The notes beneath the pieces are model-generated. The model saw only the letters and a list, made by a program, of their open reading frames with translations. It was not told the origin of the DNA and did not search any database. The translations under genes were made by a program, and so were the position numbers. Of a stretch of DNA of 64,000 nucleotides, positions 53,135-62,314 are shown piece after piece. Position 1 is the first letter of the stretch, and each line of letters starts with the position of its first letter. This stretch comes from Streptomyces sp. PT12 (GTDB lineage Bacteria > Actinomycetota > Actinomycetes > Streptomycetales > Streptomycetaceae), in contig NZ_QEST01000235.1 of NCBI RefSeq assembly GCF_003311645.1, positions 211,202 through 275,201 on the forward strand, read 5' to 3'.

Positions 53135-54066
53135 CGGGACCTCCGGGTGGACAGGCGCATCACGAGCGCCGAGAGCAGGGCGGAGGCCAGCGCGAGCAGC
53201 AGGGAGGCGGCCGCGGCCCGGCCGTAGTCGTTGCTGATGAACGCCGCCTCATAGACATAGAGGCTCGGGGTCCATGTGCTGGTCACCGATGAGCTGAACG
53301 ACCGCAGCACCAGGGGCTCGGTGAACAGCTGGAGCGAGCCGATGACGGTGAAGACGAGGGCGACGAAGAGGGTGGGCCTGATCATGGGCACCTTGACGGC
53401 GAGCGCGGTGCGGATCGGCCCCGCCCCGTCCACGGTGGACGCCTCGAGCACCTCGCGGGGCACGGTGCGCAGCGCGGTGTAGAAGATGATCATGTTGTAG
53501 CCGGTCCACTGCCAGGTGGCCATGTTGACGATGGACGGCAGCACGCCGTCGCTACCCAGCGGGTCCCACGGCAGGGCGGCGTTGAGCGGCCCGATGCTCG
53601 GGCTGTAGAGATAGGCCCAGATCAGGCCCGCGATCACGCCGGGCACGGCGTAGGGGAGGAAGACCGCGAGCGTCCACACCTGCCGCAGCCGCACCGTCGC
53701 GCCGTCGAGCAGCAGGGCGAGCGCGAGGGCACAGCCCAGCATCAGGGGGACATGGATGAGCGCGTAGCGGGCGACGTTGGCGACGCTCTCGCGGAACGCC
53801 GCGTCGCCGAGCACGTCGGCGTAGTTGCCGAGCCACACGAAGACGTCGTGCGGCCCGTCGAAGCCGAGCCCGGAGAGGCGTTCGGTGAACAGGCTCAGAT
53901 AGAGGGCGTAGGCGATGGGCACCAGCACGGTGCCGACGAGCAGCAGCGCGAACGGTGCGGCCAGGACGAGCGGGGCGAGCCGGGAGCGGCGGCGCGGCGG
54001 GCGCGTGGGTCCTGGGCTCGCGCCGGTCGGCGGCCTGGTCTCGGCCTCGGGGACGACGACGGTCAT
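53131..54066 (-). CDS. Sugar ABC transporter permease (MalF type)
   Basis: ATG 54066 overlaps the binding-protein stop; 311 residues. It has a Pro-rich start, then helices from LAPLVLAAPFALLLVGTVLVPIAYALYLSLF. The EAA motif is LEASTVDGAGPIRTALAVKVPMI. GVIAGLIWAYLYSPSIGPLNAAL and MATWQWTGYNMIIFYTALRTVP are typical of the family. No ATPase gene lies in the operon. Confidence 0.92.
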   Translation of the reverse strand: MTVVVPEAETRPPTGASPGPTRPPRRRSRLAPLVLAAPFALLLVGTVLVPIAYALYLSLFTERLSGLGFDGPHDVFVWLGNYADVLGDAAFRESVANVARYALIHVPLMLGCALALALLLDGATVRLRQVWTLAVFLPYAVPGVIAGLIWAYLYSPSIGPLNAALPWDPLGSDGVLPSIVNMATWQWTGYNMIIFYTALRTVPREVLEASTVDGAGPIRTALAVKVPMIRPTLFVALVFTVIGSLQLFTEPLVLRSFSSSVTSTWTPSLYVYEAAFISNDYGRAAAASLLLALASALLSALVMRLSTRRSR

Positions 54067-55388
54067 GCCGCACCCGCCTCTCGGACGGAGAGGCCGCGGT
54101 CGCGCATGGTGGCCACGGCGGTCGCGTGGACGGAGCGGACCGCGTCGGGGATGGTGCCCGAGCCGGTGGAGACGCCGCCGAGGGCGTCGGCGACGGAGGA
54201 GAAGAGGCCCAGGGCGTTGGGCCCCCACGTCCACTCGGGGACCCTGGCGTCGGCCTCGTCCAGCACGTCGTAGACGGGGTCGCCGAGGAACCAGTCGTCG
54301 GAGACGACCTCGCGGGCGACATCCCTGTTGGGCAGGTAGGCGGGGAACGGCGAGGTGAACGTCGCGCCGATGCGCGGCACTTCGGGGTCGGTGCTCAGCC
54401 AGCGCAGAAACGTCAGCGCGGCCTCGGGCACATCGCTCTCCTCGGATATGCCGAACGCGGTGCCGCCCTGCATCCCGTTGGCTGGCCGGTCGCCGCCCCA
54501 TGTCGGCATGGTGGCCACGGCCCAGCGCCCGGCGTCGTCGGGAATGGACTTCTTGAGCGTGCCCACGCCCCACGCGGCGCCGAGATAGCCCCACAGGCGC
54601 CCCTCGTGCATCCCGGCGATCCAGTCCTGGGTGCCGGTGCCGCCGCTGCGGACCAGGTCGTCGGCGATGAGGTCCTGCCAGTACGCGGCGGTGCGCAGCG
54701 TGCCGTCGCCCGCGACGTCGACGACCCAGGTGTCGCCCTCGACGCGCCACCACGGGTCGCCCGCGCCCCACGACATGCCCGCGAAGAACGAGCCGTCGTT
54801 GAGCGGGAACGTCGTCAGTCGCGCCCGGGGATCCGCCTCCCGCACGGCCTCGGCCACGGCCGCGAACTCGTCCCAGTCGCGCGGCACCCGCACCCCGTGC
54901 CGGTCGAAGAGGTCCTTGCGGTAGTAGAGCGCCATCGGCGCCATGTCCATGGGAACGGCCCACGTCCGCCCGTCGGGGCGCACGGACCGCCACGCGGCGG
55001 GGGAGTAGCCGTCGGCGAGGTCGGCCATGTCGTCGGTGATCTCCCGCAGGCCGCCCGTGGCGAGCACCTGGATGAGGCCCTGGTACTCGACGTGCAGGAT
55101 GTCGGGCGCGTTGTGGGCCTTGATGGCGTTGGTCTGCTGGGCGTAGCCGCCGGAGAGCCCGGCCGCGATCACGCTCAGCTCGACATGGACGTCGTCCTGG
55201 GCGGCGTTGAAGGCCGCCACATACTGGTCCATGCCGGTCAGCCACGACCACAGGGTGACCCGGGTCGCCCCTGACGCGGTGGTCGGCGACGAGCAGCCGG
55301 TGAGCCCGACGCCACCGGCGGCGAGCGCGGCGGCTCCGGCCGACGCGCGCAGCAGCGCGCGGCGCGACCAGCCGGTGGTGAGCGCCAT
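54063..55388 (-). CDS. Substrate-binding lipoprotein, twin-arginine exported
   Basis: The 441 residues begin MALTTGWSRRALLRASAGAA, a twin-arginine signal with lipobox LTGC (Cys32). The family 1 binding fold follows: VTLWSWLTGMDQYVAAFNAAQDDVHVELSVIAAGLSGGYAQQTNAI, DILHVEYQGLIQVLATGGLREIT, AVPMDMAPMALYYRKDLFDRHGVRVPRDWDEFAAVAEAV and WGAGDPWWRVEG. It is the first gene of the operon, divergent from the hybrid regulator. Confidence 0.92.
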   Translation of the reverse strand: MALTTGWSRRALLRASAGAAALAAGGVGLTGCSSPTTASGATRVTLWSWLTGMDQYVAAFNAAQDDVHVELSVIAAGLSGGYAQQTNAIKAHNAPDILHVEYQGLIQVLATGGLREITDDMADLADGYSPAAWRSVRPDGRTWAVPMDMAPMALYYRKDLFDRHGVRVPRDWDEFAAVAEAVREADPRARLTTFPLNDGSFFAGMSWGAGDPWWRVEGDTWVVDVAGDGTLRTAAYWQDLIADDLVRSGGTGTQDWIAGMHEGRLWGYLGAAWGVGTLKKSIPDDAGRWAVATMPTWGGDRPANGMQGGTAFGISEESDVPEAALTFLRWLSTDPEVPRIGATFTSPFPAYLPNRDVAREVVSDDWFLGDPVYDVLDEADARVPEWTWGPNALGLFSSVADALGGVSTGSGTIPDAVRSVHATAVATMRDRGLSVREAGAA

Positions 55389-55468
55389 TGCCTCACTTCC
55401 CTTCCGTGTGTCTGCCGGGTCACTTCAACGTGTGGGATAGTGCACGGTCAATCACCCCGAACCGAAAC

Positions 55469-55500
55469 GATCAGAATCGATCACTTGCGAAGGTGATCAC
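55469..55500. promoter_or_regulatory. Triplicated GATCA boxes, candidate operator of the DeoR/LacI hybrid
   Basis: GATCA recurs at about 55469, 55479 and 55495. GATCAC (55479-55484) and GTGATC (55493-55498) form an inverted repeat with an 8-base spacer. It lies between the divergent binding-protein and regulator genes. Direct and inverted GATCA elements suit a DeoR-type head. Confidence 0.6.
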
Positions 55501-55514
55501 GAAAGGGGGCGGCC

Positions 55515-56627
55515 GTGTTCCTTCCCTCGGAACGCCAGGAACGCATCCTGGCCGCGGTGCGCCAGCGGGGCACGGTGCGGCTTGGCGAGCTCGTCGAACG
55601 CCTGGGCGTCTCGGCCGTCACGGTGCGCCGTGACGTCACGGCCCTGGCCGACCGCGGCCTGCTGCGCCGGGTGCACGGCGGCGTCACCCTGCCGCACCGC
55701 GGCGCCGCGGAGCCCGAGGAGCGCCGCACGCCGTTCGGGCCGACGGCCGCCGGGATCCTGCTCGGCATGGTGGTGCCATCCGTCGAGTACTACTGGCCAC
55801 AGGTGATCCAGGGCGCGCAGACCTCGGTGAACGCCGCGGGGGGCCGCTTGGTGATGCGCGTCTCCAGCTACGAGCCCGGCGAGGACAGGCGACAGATCAC
55901 CGCCCTGCTCGAACGCGGCACGCGCACGCTGCTCGTCGCCCCCGTGGTCACGGGCGCCTACGGCCTCGACCTGCTGCGCTGGCTCGCCACCCTGCCGGTG
56001 CCCGTCGTCATGGTGGAGCGCGAACCCCCGCCCGAGCTGCCGACGTTGGCCCTTGACGCCGCCACCACCGAGCACGCCCTCGGCGCGGGGCTCGCCGTGC
56101 GGCACCTGGTGACCCTCGGGCACCGCTCGATCGCGCTCGTCCTCTCCCGGCAGAGCCCCACGAGCCGGGCGCTGCGCCGGGGCTGGACCGGGACCATGGC
56201 CGAGCTCGGCCTGCCGCGGCCCGACGCGTGGCAGTTCGAGGTCGCCAGCTATGGCACCCCGGGGTGGGCCGCCGCCTACGACCACGTGCTGCGGCGCTGC
56301 CGCGAGCGCGGCGCGACGGCGCTGCTCGTGCACTCCGACCGGGAGGCCATCGGCATGGTCGAACGCGCCAGGGACCTCGGCATCTCGGTGCCCGGTGAGA
56401 TGGCGGTGGTCTCCTACGACGACGAGGTCGCCGCCACGTCCGACCCGCCGCTGACCGCCGTCCGCCCGCAGAAGCACCGCCTGGGGCGGGTCGCCGCCGA
56501 GCTGGCCCTGGCCCGCGCCACCGAGGTCGAGCGCCGCCCCGTGCACCGGGTGCAGCTCTGGCCGACCCTCGAGGTCCGCGAGTCCTGCGGCGGCCAGGCG
56601 GAGTACGAGGCGGCGCAAGGCCGTTGA
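55515..56627 (+). CDS. Hybrid regulator: DeoR-type HTH with LacI-type sugar-binding domain
   Basis: GTG 55515; 370 residues. Residues 1-55 are a DeoR helix-turn-helix (ERQERILAAVRQRGTVRLGELVERLGVSAVTVRRDVTALADRGLLRRVHGG). Residues about 80-360 form a LacI/RbsB-like domain (GMVVPSVEYYWPQVIQGAQTSVNAAGGRLVMRVSS, LTAVRPQKHRLGRVAAELALA) instead of the sugar-phosphate domain usual for DeoR. It probably senses a free sugar or the imported ligand of the divergent ABC operon. Confidence 0.9.
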   Translation: MFLPSERQERILAAVRQRGTVRLGELVERLGVSAVTVRRDVTALADRGLLRRVHGGVTLPHRGAAEPEERRTPFGPTAAGILLGMVVPSVEYYWPQVIQGAQTSVNAAGGRLVMRVSSYEPGEDRRQITALLERGTRTLLVAPVVTGAYGLDLLRWLATLPVPVVMVEREPPPELPTLALDAATTEHALGAGLAVRHLVTLGHRSIALVLSRQSPTSRALRRGWTGTMAELGLPRPDAWQFEVASYGTPGWAAAYDHVLRRCRERGATALLVHSDREAIGMVERARDLGISVPGEMAVVSYDDEVAATSDPPLTAVRPQKHRLGRVAAELALARATEVERRPVHRVQLWPTLEVRESCGGQAEYEAAQGR

Positions 56628-56659
56628 CCGGCCCGTCCCGCGGGGAGATGGCCCTGGGC

Positions 56660-56926
56660 CTAACGCAGGCTCACGGTGTAGGAGCCGTCGAGGGGGCCGG
56701 TGGCGCCGTCGGAGGTCGCCTGTTGCGACAGGGCCGTCGGGGTCGGCGAAGGCTCCGCCGTCGTGTCCGCGTGCGGGGTGGGCGTGGGCGATCCGTCGCC
56801 CTCGTCGCCCGACGCGGTGAACGCGCCGCTGATGAACGCGGCCACGACCGCCGCGCTGCCGCCGATGAACGCCGCGCCGAGAGCCGTCGCCGCCCCTGGA
56901 GAACGCTTCCCGCGCTGTGCCGCCAC
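56660..56926 (-). CDS. Small single-pass membrane protein, function unknown
   Basis: The start is GTG 56926; 88 residues. One helix near residues 11-36 (ATALGAAFIGGSAAVVAAFI) is followed by an acidic, Thr/Pro-rich extracellular tail (SPTPTPHADTTAEPSPTPTAL) and a short beta-like end (GPLDGSYTVSLR). It converges on the hybrid regulator. No family recognised. Confidence 0.5.
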   Translation of the reverse strand: MAAQRGKRSPGAATALGAAFIGGSAAVVAAFISGAFTASGDEGDGSPTPTPHADTTAEPSPTPTALSQQATSDGATGPLDGSYTVSLR

Positions 56927-56992
56927 GCTCCGCCCCCTTGCCCGCCCTGCTCTGACACGACGCTACTGCCCCCGATCGCCGCGCGCCACGTT

Positions 56993-57058
56993 TTGACGGT
57001 TCTCGTGGTTGACGGTTCTCGTGGTTGACGGTTCCTCGTGGTTGACGGTTCCTCGTGG
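56993..57058 (+). repeat. Four tandem copies of a TTGACGG-containing 16-17 bp unit
   Basis: TTGACGG begins at 56993, 57009, 57025 and 57042. The unit is TTGACGGTTC(C)TCGTGG. TTGACGG resembles a -35 element, so these may be overlapping promoters or regulator sites. GAGAAAATG follows. Confidence 0.85.
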
Positions 57059-57130
57059 AGAAAATGTGAGGGCGCGTCAGCCGGGGCCATACCCCCGCGC
57101 CCGGTGGGCGCCAGGCCGAAAGCGCACCGT

Positions 57131-57156
57131 CCGTCCCCCGGGGCCCCGGGGGACGG
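57131..57156. repeat. 26-bp perfect palindrome
   Basis: The sequence reads CCGTCCCCCGGGG then its exact complement in reverse. It sits in gene-free DNA. It could be a protein site or a hairpin; no neighbour explains it. Confidence 0.7.
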
Positions 57157-57360
57157 GCCGCCCCAGGGCAACGCCCGCCGACCCGGGCCATCGCCGGTCC
57201 GGGGTGGGCGATTGCCCGTTCACGGTGGTGTACTTGACCGTCGCACGACGCGCGGCAGCGCGCGAGCGCGCACTCGCCCCAGTCGTGGGTTACGCCCACG
57301 TTTCCGCGCGAAGCCGCAGGCTACGCGCGGGTTTCGGCGCCCGCTTCCTCGTGGTCGTCA

Positions 57361-58640
57361 CGGGGTGTCGCCGATGAGATACGTGTCACATGTGTGCGTG
57401 TAGGCGGCGTGAAGACGCGCCGTTGACCAGCGGCGTTGTGGCGCGGTGGGGCATATTCCGGCGCCCGCGAGGCCGGATTCCGCTCTGTCGGATGGCGTCT
57501 TTGCCCGATTCGGGCGGTGAACGGGACCGATCAGGCGCGAAACGGGCATGCCGTTCGGGCCCGGAATCCTCGCCCCCCGACCGGAGTTCGGCGGATCGTA
57601 CGGGAGCCCCCGACGCGTCGCCATCGCGAATCACGCCCCGCCCCGGCTGGTCGAAGGGGCGACGCCGGTTCGCGAACGCGCACGGCGCGGCGCCGCCACG
57701 CGCGGGCCCGCGCCGAAGCTACGTGCCGGTAGCGGAGTTCACCCCGGCCCGGGACCCCCGCAATGAGGCGGGGTGGTGCGGGCCGTGTAAATGCCGTTAC
57801 CTTCGAAGCTGGTTCGGACCGCGCGCTGTCGCGGCACAGGCCCGCGCGGCGTGTTCGAATCACAACAGGCCATTACGGGCGTAGCTCCCTGGACGTCCGA
57901 GCCGAGCCGCAGGACACCGGCCAGCGTGCGGGTGACGTCAGGGCGAAGGGGACGAGGTCTCGTGGCACATGAGGTACGGCTCCACGCTTCCGGGCTGCCT
58001 CGCCCGGCACCGGTGAACGGTCGGCCCGAGTCGGCGGCCAGCGACGCGCTCTCCCTGGTGCTCGCGGCGGTGCGGCTCTCCTGTGAGCGGTTACTCGGCG
58101 GCACCACGGCATCCCCGCTCCTCCACCGCGCGGCTCAGCGGCGAGGGCGCGCCACCGGAGGGTGGCGCGCCCTGGACGCTGAGGCGGCGCGGTCCCGTGG
58201 CGGCAACGGCCCGAGGAGCGCGCGACATCCCGGCGCTTCCGGCGCTCCGGCCGCCTCCCGCGCCCCCGCGCGCAGGGAGCCGAGGAGCCCGAGCCGGGAT
58301 CGCCTACGCGCCTGGACCGGCCTCCCGCGCGCCGGTCCACCGGCGCGATGTCCCCGCTGACCCGCGCCTGGCGCCCCGTCACCACGAAAGAGGCCCCGGA
58401 GCCGCTGACCGGCGCCCCGTGGCCCGCCCCTGAGCGGCGGAGAACGCCCGCGCCGCGATGACGCGCGTCACCGGAGCAACGCCGAGCGAACGGTGCGGCG
58501 CCGGATGTTCCCGCTCCGGGAGGGATCGTCAGGTCCCCCTTCGCTGCCCTTGCGGATGACCCGCCGCCGGGCGGCCGCGCGTATATCTTGCCTTACGCCG
58601 ATCGGGGCGGTGCGCCGTAGTGCCGACCGATGGTGAGTTG
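57361..58640. other. Gene-poor region with no convincing coding sequence
   Basis: Frames here are short and compositionally noisy, and none resembles a family. There is a perfect hairpin at 58145-58172. The region may be degraded DNA, since a LuxR remnant follows. I see no tRNA; a T-loop-like GTTCGAATC near 57854 is isolated. Confidence 0.55.
58145..58172. terminator. Perfect 12-bp hairpin with GGAG loop in gene-free DNA
   Basis: GGGCGCGCCACC (58145-58156) and GGTGGCGCGCCC (58161-58172) pair exactly around GGAG. A terminator shape, but no intact gene precedes it. Confidence 0.5.
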
Positions 58641-58658
58641 TCCTAGGACTGGCCCGAG

Positions 58659-58860
58659 ATGGAGGCGGTCACATTGATGACGCTCTGGTGCGTGGACCGC
58701 GAAATACGACTCATGCTGTACGGCGAGGTAAGCATGGTCGAACAGCATATGACTCGCGTGTATCCGGAGTTGGACGACCGATTACGCGAGGCACCAGAGC
58801 TGAAATTCAGTGGTCGGCTGGATAACGCCCGGATGGCTTTCGGTGAACACCCGTCCACCT
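58659..58860 (+). pseudogene. Remnant of a LuxR-type helix-turn-helix
   Basis: The frame from 58659 reads VDREIRLMLYGEVSMVEQHMTRVYPELDDRLREAPEL. It lines up with the DNA-binding end of the LAL regulator at 59297 (ANREIADRLFITVSTVEQHLTRVYRKMGIRNREQLL). The central VSxVEQHxTRVY is kept but structural residues are lost and no gene surrounds it. It looks like a decayed duplicate of a LAL/LuxR C-terminus. Confidence 0.6.
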
Positions 58861-59126
58861 TGCCCTGCCGCGCCGCACGGGCCCCTCACCTCGGTCGCAG
58901 GCGCGGCAACACCCCCTCCGCGAGGGCCGGGAGCGGTGCGCGACCGCGCACTCACGCGCGAATCGTATGCGGCGCGTCAGAGGTGCGGGCGTCGCGCTTC
59001 CCCGCCCCCCACTCGGACTCTCCCGCGAATCCCCGGCCCGGGCGGCGGGAGAGTGTCACATGGCGCCGCGCCCCCTCGCAGCCCTCACGGGGCAGCGTTT
59101 ACCGAGATATGACTGAGGGGGTGTGA

Positions 59127-59156
59127 CTAGGGGTTCCTAGGGGGTGTCCCTAGGGG
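59127..59156. promoter_or_regulatory. Repeated CTAGGG-type boxes upstream of the LAL gene
   Basis: CTAGGGGTTCCTAG (59127-59140) is a near-palindrome, followed by CCCTAGGGG (59148-59156). Similar CTAGGG half sites are bound by LuxR-type pathway regulators such as PimM (consensus CTVGGGAWWTCCCBAG). A CCCTAGGG also precedes the PKS gene. Confidence 0.6.
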
Positions 59157-59296
59157 TGGTGGCTAATACCCTTCCACCGGATAGTGACCAAAGAATGCAG
59201 CGGACTTCTGGATTGACAAGTCCAATGACTGGTCCGGCCACCGCTGGAAAACGGGCCGGCTTCGTGATGATGACGCCGACAGGGGGAAGTACAGCA

Positions 59297-62116
59297 GTGT
59301 TGGTGGAGCGAGCAAAGATCCTCGAACAACTCGACGACCTACTGATCCAGTCCGCGCGAGGCAGCGGCGCCATAGCGGCCGTCAGCGGCTCGACCGCGAT
59401 GGGCAAGACCACCGTGCTCAACGCCCTGGCGGAGCGGGCCGTCGCGGCGGGCAGCACCGTGCTCAGCGTGGTGAGCTCACCGCACGAGCGCGATGTCCCC
59501 TACGGCGGGCTCGCCCAGCTGTTCCATTCGATCGACGCGCGTTTCCCCGGCGCCGCCGTGCCGGGCGCCGCCCTACCGGACACGGCCGATCCCACGGCCC
59601 AGGACGACCCGTCGGCCATGGCCCGGCAGACACACCGGATCATCGCCGAACTGGCAGCCGAACGGCATGTGTTGATCACCGTTGACGATATCCAGCACAC
59701 CGACGCGGCGACCCTCGGCTGCCTCAGCTACCTGGCGCAGCACCTGACCCAGCTCCCCCTGGCGCTGGTGTTCACGCATGGTGTCTCCGTGGACGAGCAG
59801 CCGCCCCGCATCCTGCACGACCTCCTCTACCGGGCCAGCGTCCGGCGCTCCTATCTGGGACCCCTGTCGCGCGACGGCATCAGGGAGCTGGCGGAGCGGT
59901 GCACCGCGTCGCTCGCCGCCGACCGGTTCGTCGCCGAGGTCCACGCGCTCAGCGGCGGAAACCCCCTGCTCGTCCAGGCGCTCATCGAGGAGCACAGGCT
60001 GCGCGCCGCGCCCGAGCCGGGCGCCGGACCCCTGCCCCCCGAGGGCGAGGGCCAGGCCGCCAAGCCGTCCACCGACGGGCTGCTGCCGACCGGGCACGTC
60101 TTCCACCAGGCCGTCATCGCGTGCCTGCACCGGCTCGGCCCGCGCGCGGTCCGCCTCGCCCGGTGCGTCGCGCTGCTCGAAGGGGCGGCCACGCCGCTCC
60201 TGATGAGCAGGCTGAGCGGCATCGACACGGGCCTTGTGGAGCGTTACCTCCGGCTGCTCACCGGGATCGGCGTGCTGGACGGCGCCAAGTTCCGGCGCGC
60301 GGGCGTGCAGCAGGCCGTCCTCGGCGAGATACCCCACGACGAGGCCGCGGACCTGCGGCACCGCGCCGCCCGCCTGCTCTACGACAGCGGCGCCTCGCCC
60401 CAGACCGTCGCGGGCCACCTGCTCGACATCGGCCCCCTGCGCGAGGACTGGGTGCTGCCCGTGCTGCGCGAGGCCGCACGCCACGCGCTGGCCGACGGCG
60501 ACGTGCAGCTCGGCATCCGCTGCCTCGAACTGGCCCGCGAGTGCTGCACCGAAGAGGCGCAGCGCGTCTCGGTCAAGGCCCAGTACGCCTCGGCCCAGTG
60601 GCAGTTGCGACCCGCCGACTCCGCCCAGCACTTCCTCGCGCTCAAGAACCCCATCCTCGCGGGCACGTTGAAGGGCGGCGAGGCGCTGCGCGTCGCCGAC
60701 GGCATGCTCTTCCACCTCGACTTCGACGACGCCGTCGAGGCCATCGACCACCTCAATGACGGCAACGAGGACGCCGCCACCGCCCTGCACTGCACCAGGC
60801 TGCTGATGGCCTCGGAGTTCCCCGGTGTGCTCGACCGGCTCAGCCGCCCGCTCCCGCCGACCGCCGCCTCGGCGACGTCCACATCGGAGCTGCGCGCCCG
60901 CCACGCCCTGGCCCTCATCCTGGAGCGCGGGGCCGACGAGTACGCGATCGCCCTGGCCGAGCAGGTGCTCCAGGGCAGCCAGAGCAGGTCGCCATGGAAC
61001 CTCAAGGGCTTACCGGCCGCGTTACTCGCCTTATGCTACGCGGATCGACTGGGCGCGGCCGCCGAGTGGTACGAGCGTCTGGTGACCGACGAGGCACGGC
61101 ACTACGCCCCCATCTGGCGTGCGATGCTCGACACGGTCGGCGCGTTGATCTCGCTCCGCCGTGGACGCCTCGGCGACGCGGTGCGCCAGGCCGAGGCGGC
61201 CCATGAACGGGTGTCAGGGCCGAGGTGGAACGTCAGCGGCGCCATGGCGCTGGCGATCCTCGTCGAAGCCCACACCGCGATGGGCGACCACCAGGCCGCC
61301 GCCCGCTACCTGGCGCCCGAGCCGCCGCCCGAGCTGTTCCTGACCCGCGCCGGTCTGCACTACCTCTACGCGCGCGGCCGCCACCACCTCGCGACCGGCA
61401 ACACCTATATGGCCCTGTATGACTTCATGGGCTGCGGCGCCCTCATGCGGCGCTGGAACATCGACACCCCCTCGCTCGCGGCCTGGCGCCTCGGCGAGGC
61501 CGAGACCTGGCTGCGCCTCGGCGACCGCGAACGCGCGGCGCGGCTTGTCGAGAAGCAGCTCTCGACCCCGGAGGCCGGTCTCACGCGGTCGCGCGGGATG
61601 GCCCTGCACGGGCTCGCGCTCGTCCAGGCGACCACCAAGCAACCCCCCATCCTCCAGGACGCGTTCCGCCTGCTGGAGAGCAGCGGCGCCCGTTACGAGG
61701 CCGCCGCCGTGCTGGCCGATCTGAGCCGGGCCTACCAGCGGCTGGGCGAGAAGGCCAAGGCGCGGCCGACCGCGCAGCGGGCGTGGCGGCTCGCCAAGAG
61801 CTGCCACGCGGAGTCCATGTGCCAGGCGCTGCTGCCCTCGCCCATGCCGAGGAGCGTGGGAACGCGGGAGAGCGCGTCCTCGTCCCGCGGCGGCGACCGC
61901 GAGGTGCGGGGCGGCTTCGGCGGGCTCAGCAAGTCCGAGCGGCGCGTGGCCATGCTGGCCTCCCAGGGCTACGCCAACCGCGAGATCGCCGACCGGCTGT
62001 TCATCACGGTCAGCACCGTGGAGCAGCATCTCACCCGCGTCTACCGGAAGATGGGCATCAGAAACCGCGAGCAGCTTCTGGAAGGGGTGCAGGCCGTCAG
62101 CTTCGAGACCGTCTGA
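59297..62116 (+). CDS. LAL-type (large ATP-binding LuxR) pathway activator
   Basis: GTG 59297 is chosen for GGGGGAAG just upstream; it gives 939 residues starting MLVERAKILEQLDD. The STAND-like ATPase has the Walker A GSTAMGKT (residues 31-38), Walker B LITVDD and a long TPR-like helical middle. The C-terminal LuxR HTH is LSKSERRVAMLASQGYANREIADRLFITVSTVEQHLTRVYRKMGI. Three TTA codons lie at 61010, 61022 and 61031 (residues 572, 576, 579), so translation should depend on bldA. It precedes a PKS gene and most likely activates that cluster. A frame to 59144 extends upstream but lacks a good ribosome site. Confidence 0.9.
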   Translation: MLVERAKILEQLDDLLIQSARGSGAIAAVSGSTAMGKTTVLNALAERAVAAGSTVLSVVSSPHERDVPYGGLAQLFHSIDARFPGAAVPGAALPDTADPTAQDDPSAMARQTHRIIAELAAERHVLITVDDIQHTDAATLGCLSYLAQHLTQLPLALVFTHGVSVDEQPPRILHDLLYRASVRRSYLGPLSRDGIRELAERCTASLAADRFVAEVHALSGGNPLLVQALIEEHRLRAAPEPGAGPLPPEGEGQAAKPSTDGLLPTGHVFHQAVIACLHRLGPRAVRLARCVALLEGAATPLLMSRLSGIDTGLVERYLRLLTGIGVLDGAKFRRAGVQQAVLGEIPHDEAADLRHRAARLLYDSGASPQTVAGHLLDIGPLREDWVLPVLREAARHALADGDVQLGIRCLELARECCTEEAQRVSVKAQYASAQWQLRPADSAQHFLALKNPILAGTLKGGEALRVADGMLFHLDFDDAVEAIDHLNDGNEDAATALHCTRLLMASEFPGVLDRLSRPLPPTAASATSTSELRARHALALILERGADEYAIALAEQVLQGSQSRSPWNLKGLPAALLALCYADRLGAAAEWYERLVTDEARHYAPIWRAMLDTVGALISLRRGRLGDAVRQAEAAHERVSGPRWNVSGAMALAILVEAHTAMGDHQAAARYLAPEPPPELFLTRAGLHYLYARGRHHLATGNTYMALYDFMGCGALMRRWNIDTPSLAAWRLGEAETWLRLGDRERAARLVEKQLSTPEAGLTRSRGMALHGLALVQATTKQPPILQDAFRLLESSGARYEAAAVLADLSRAYQRLGEKAKARPTAQRAWRLAKSCHAESMCQALLPSPMPRSVGTRESASSSRGGDREVRGGFGGLSKSERRVAMLASQGYANREIADRLFITVSTVEQHLTRVYRKMGIRNREQLLEGVQAVSFETV

Positions 62117-62147
62117 CCCGACCCATGTGCCCCCCAGCCGGGGCGTC

Positions 62148-62184
62148 GTCCGCCTGCCCCGTCCCCCCGTCGGGGCAGGCGGAC
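62148..62184 (+). terminator. Strong hairpin terminator after the LAL gene
   Basis: GTCCGCCTGCCCCG (62148-62161) and CGGGGCAGGCGGAC (62171-62184) pair perfectly over 14 bp with a 9-base loop, followed by TTCGGGCTTT. Confidence 0.85.
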
Positions 62185-62314
62185 TTCGGGCTTTCCCGGC
62201 CCTTGTCCTGAGGCGGTTTCCTGTGGCGGTTTCCGGTGGCGGCGCGCGCGGTGAAGAAGTCGCCCGGCCAGGCACGTTAGGGGCGAGCAGGGGTTGGGGG
62301 CGCTTTGTGTGCGT

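Noticed and set aside
57841-57880. T-loop-like GTTCGAATC as a tRNA gene
   Set aside because: Only three stem pairs form and no D arm, anticodon arm or acceptor stem can be drawn around it.
59144-59296. Upstream extension of the LAL protein to 59144
   Set aside because: It would place coding sequence over the CTAGGG boxes, and the GTG at 59297 has a better ribosome site and the usual family N-terminus.
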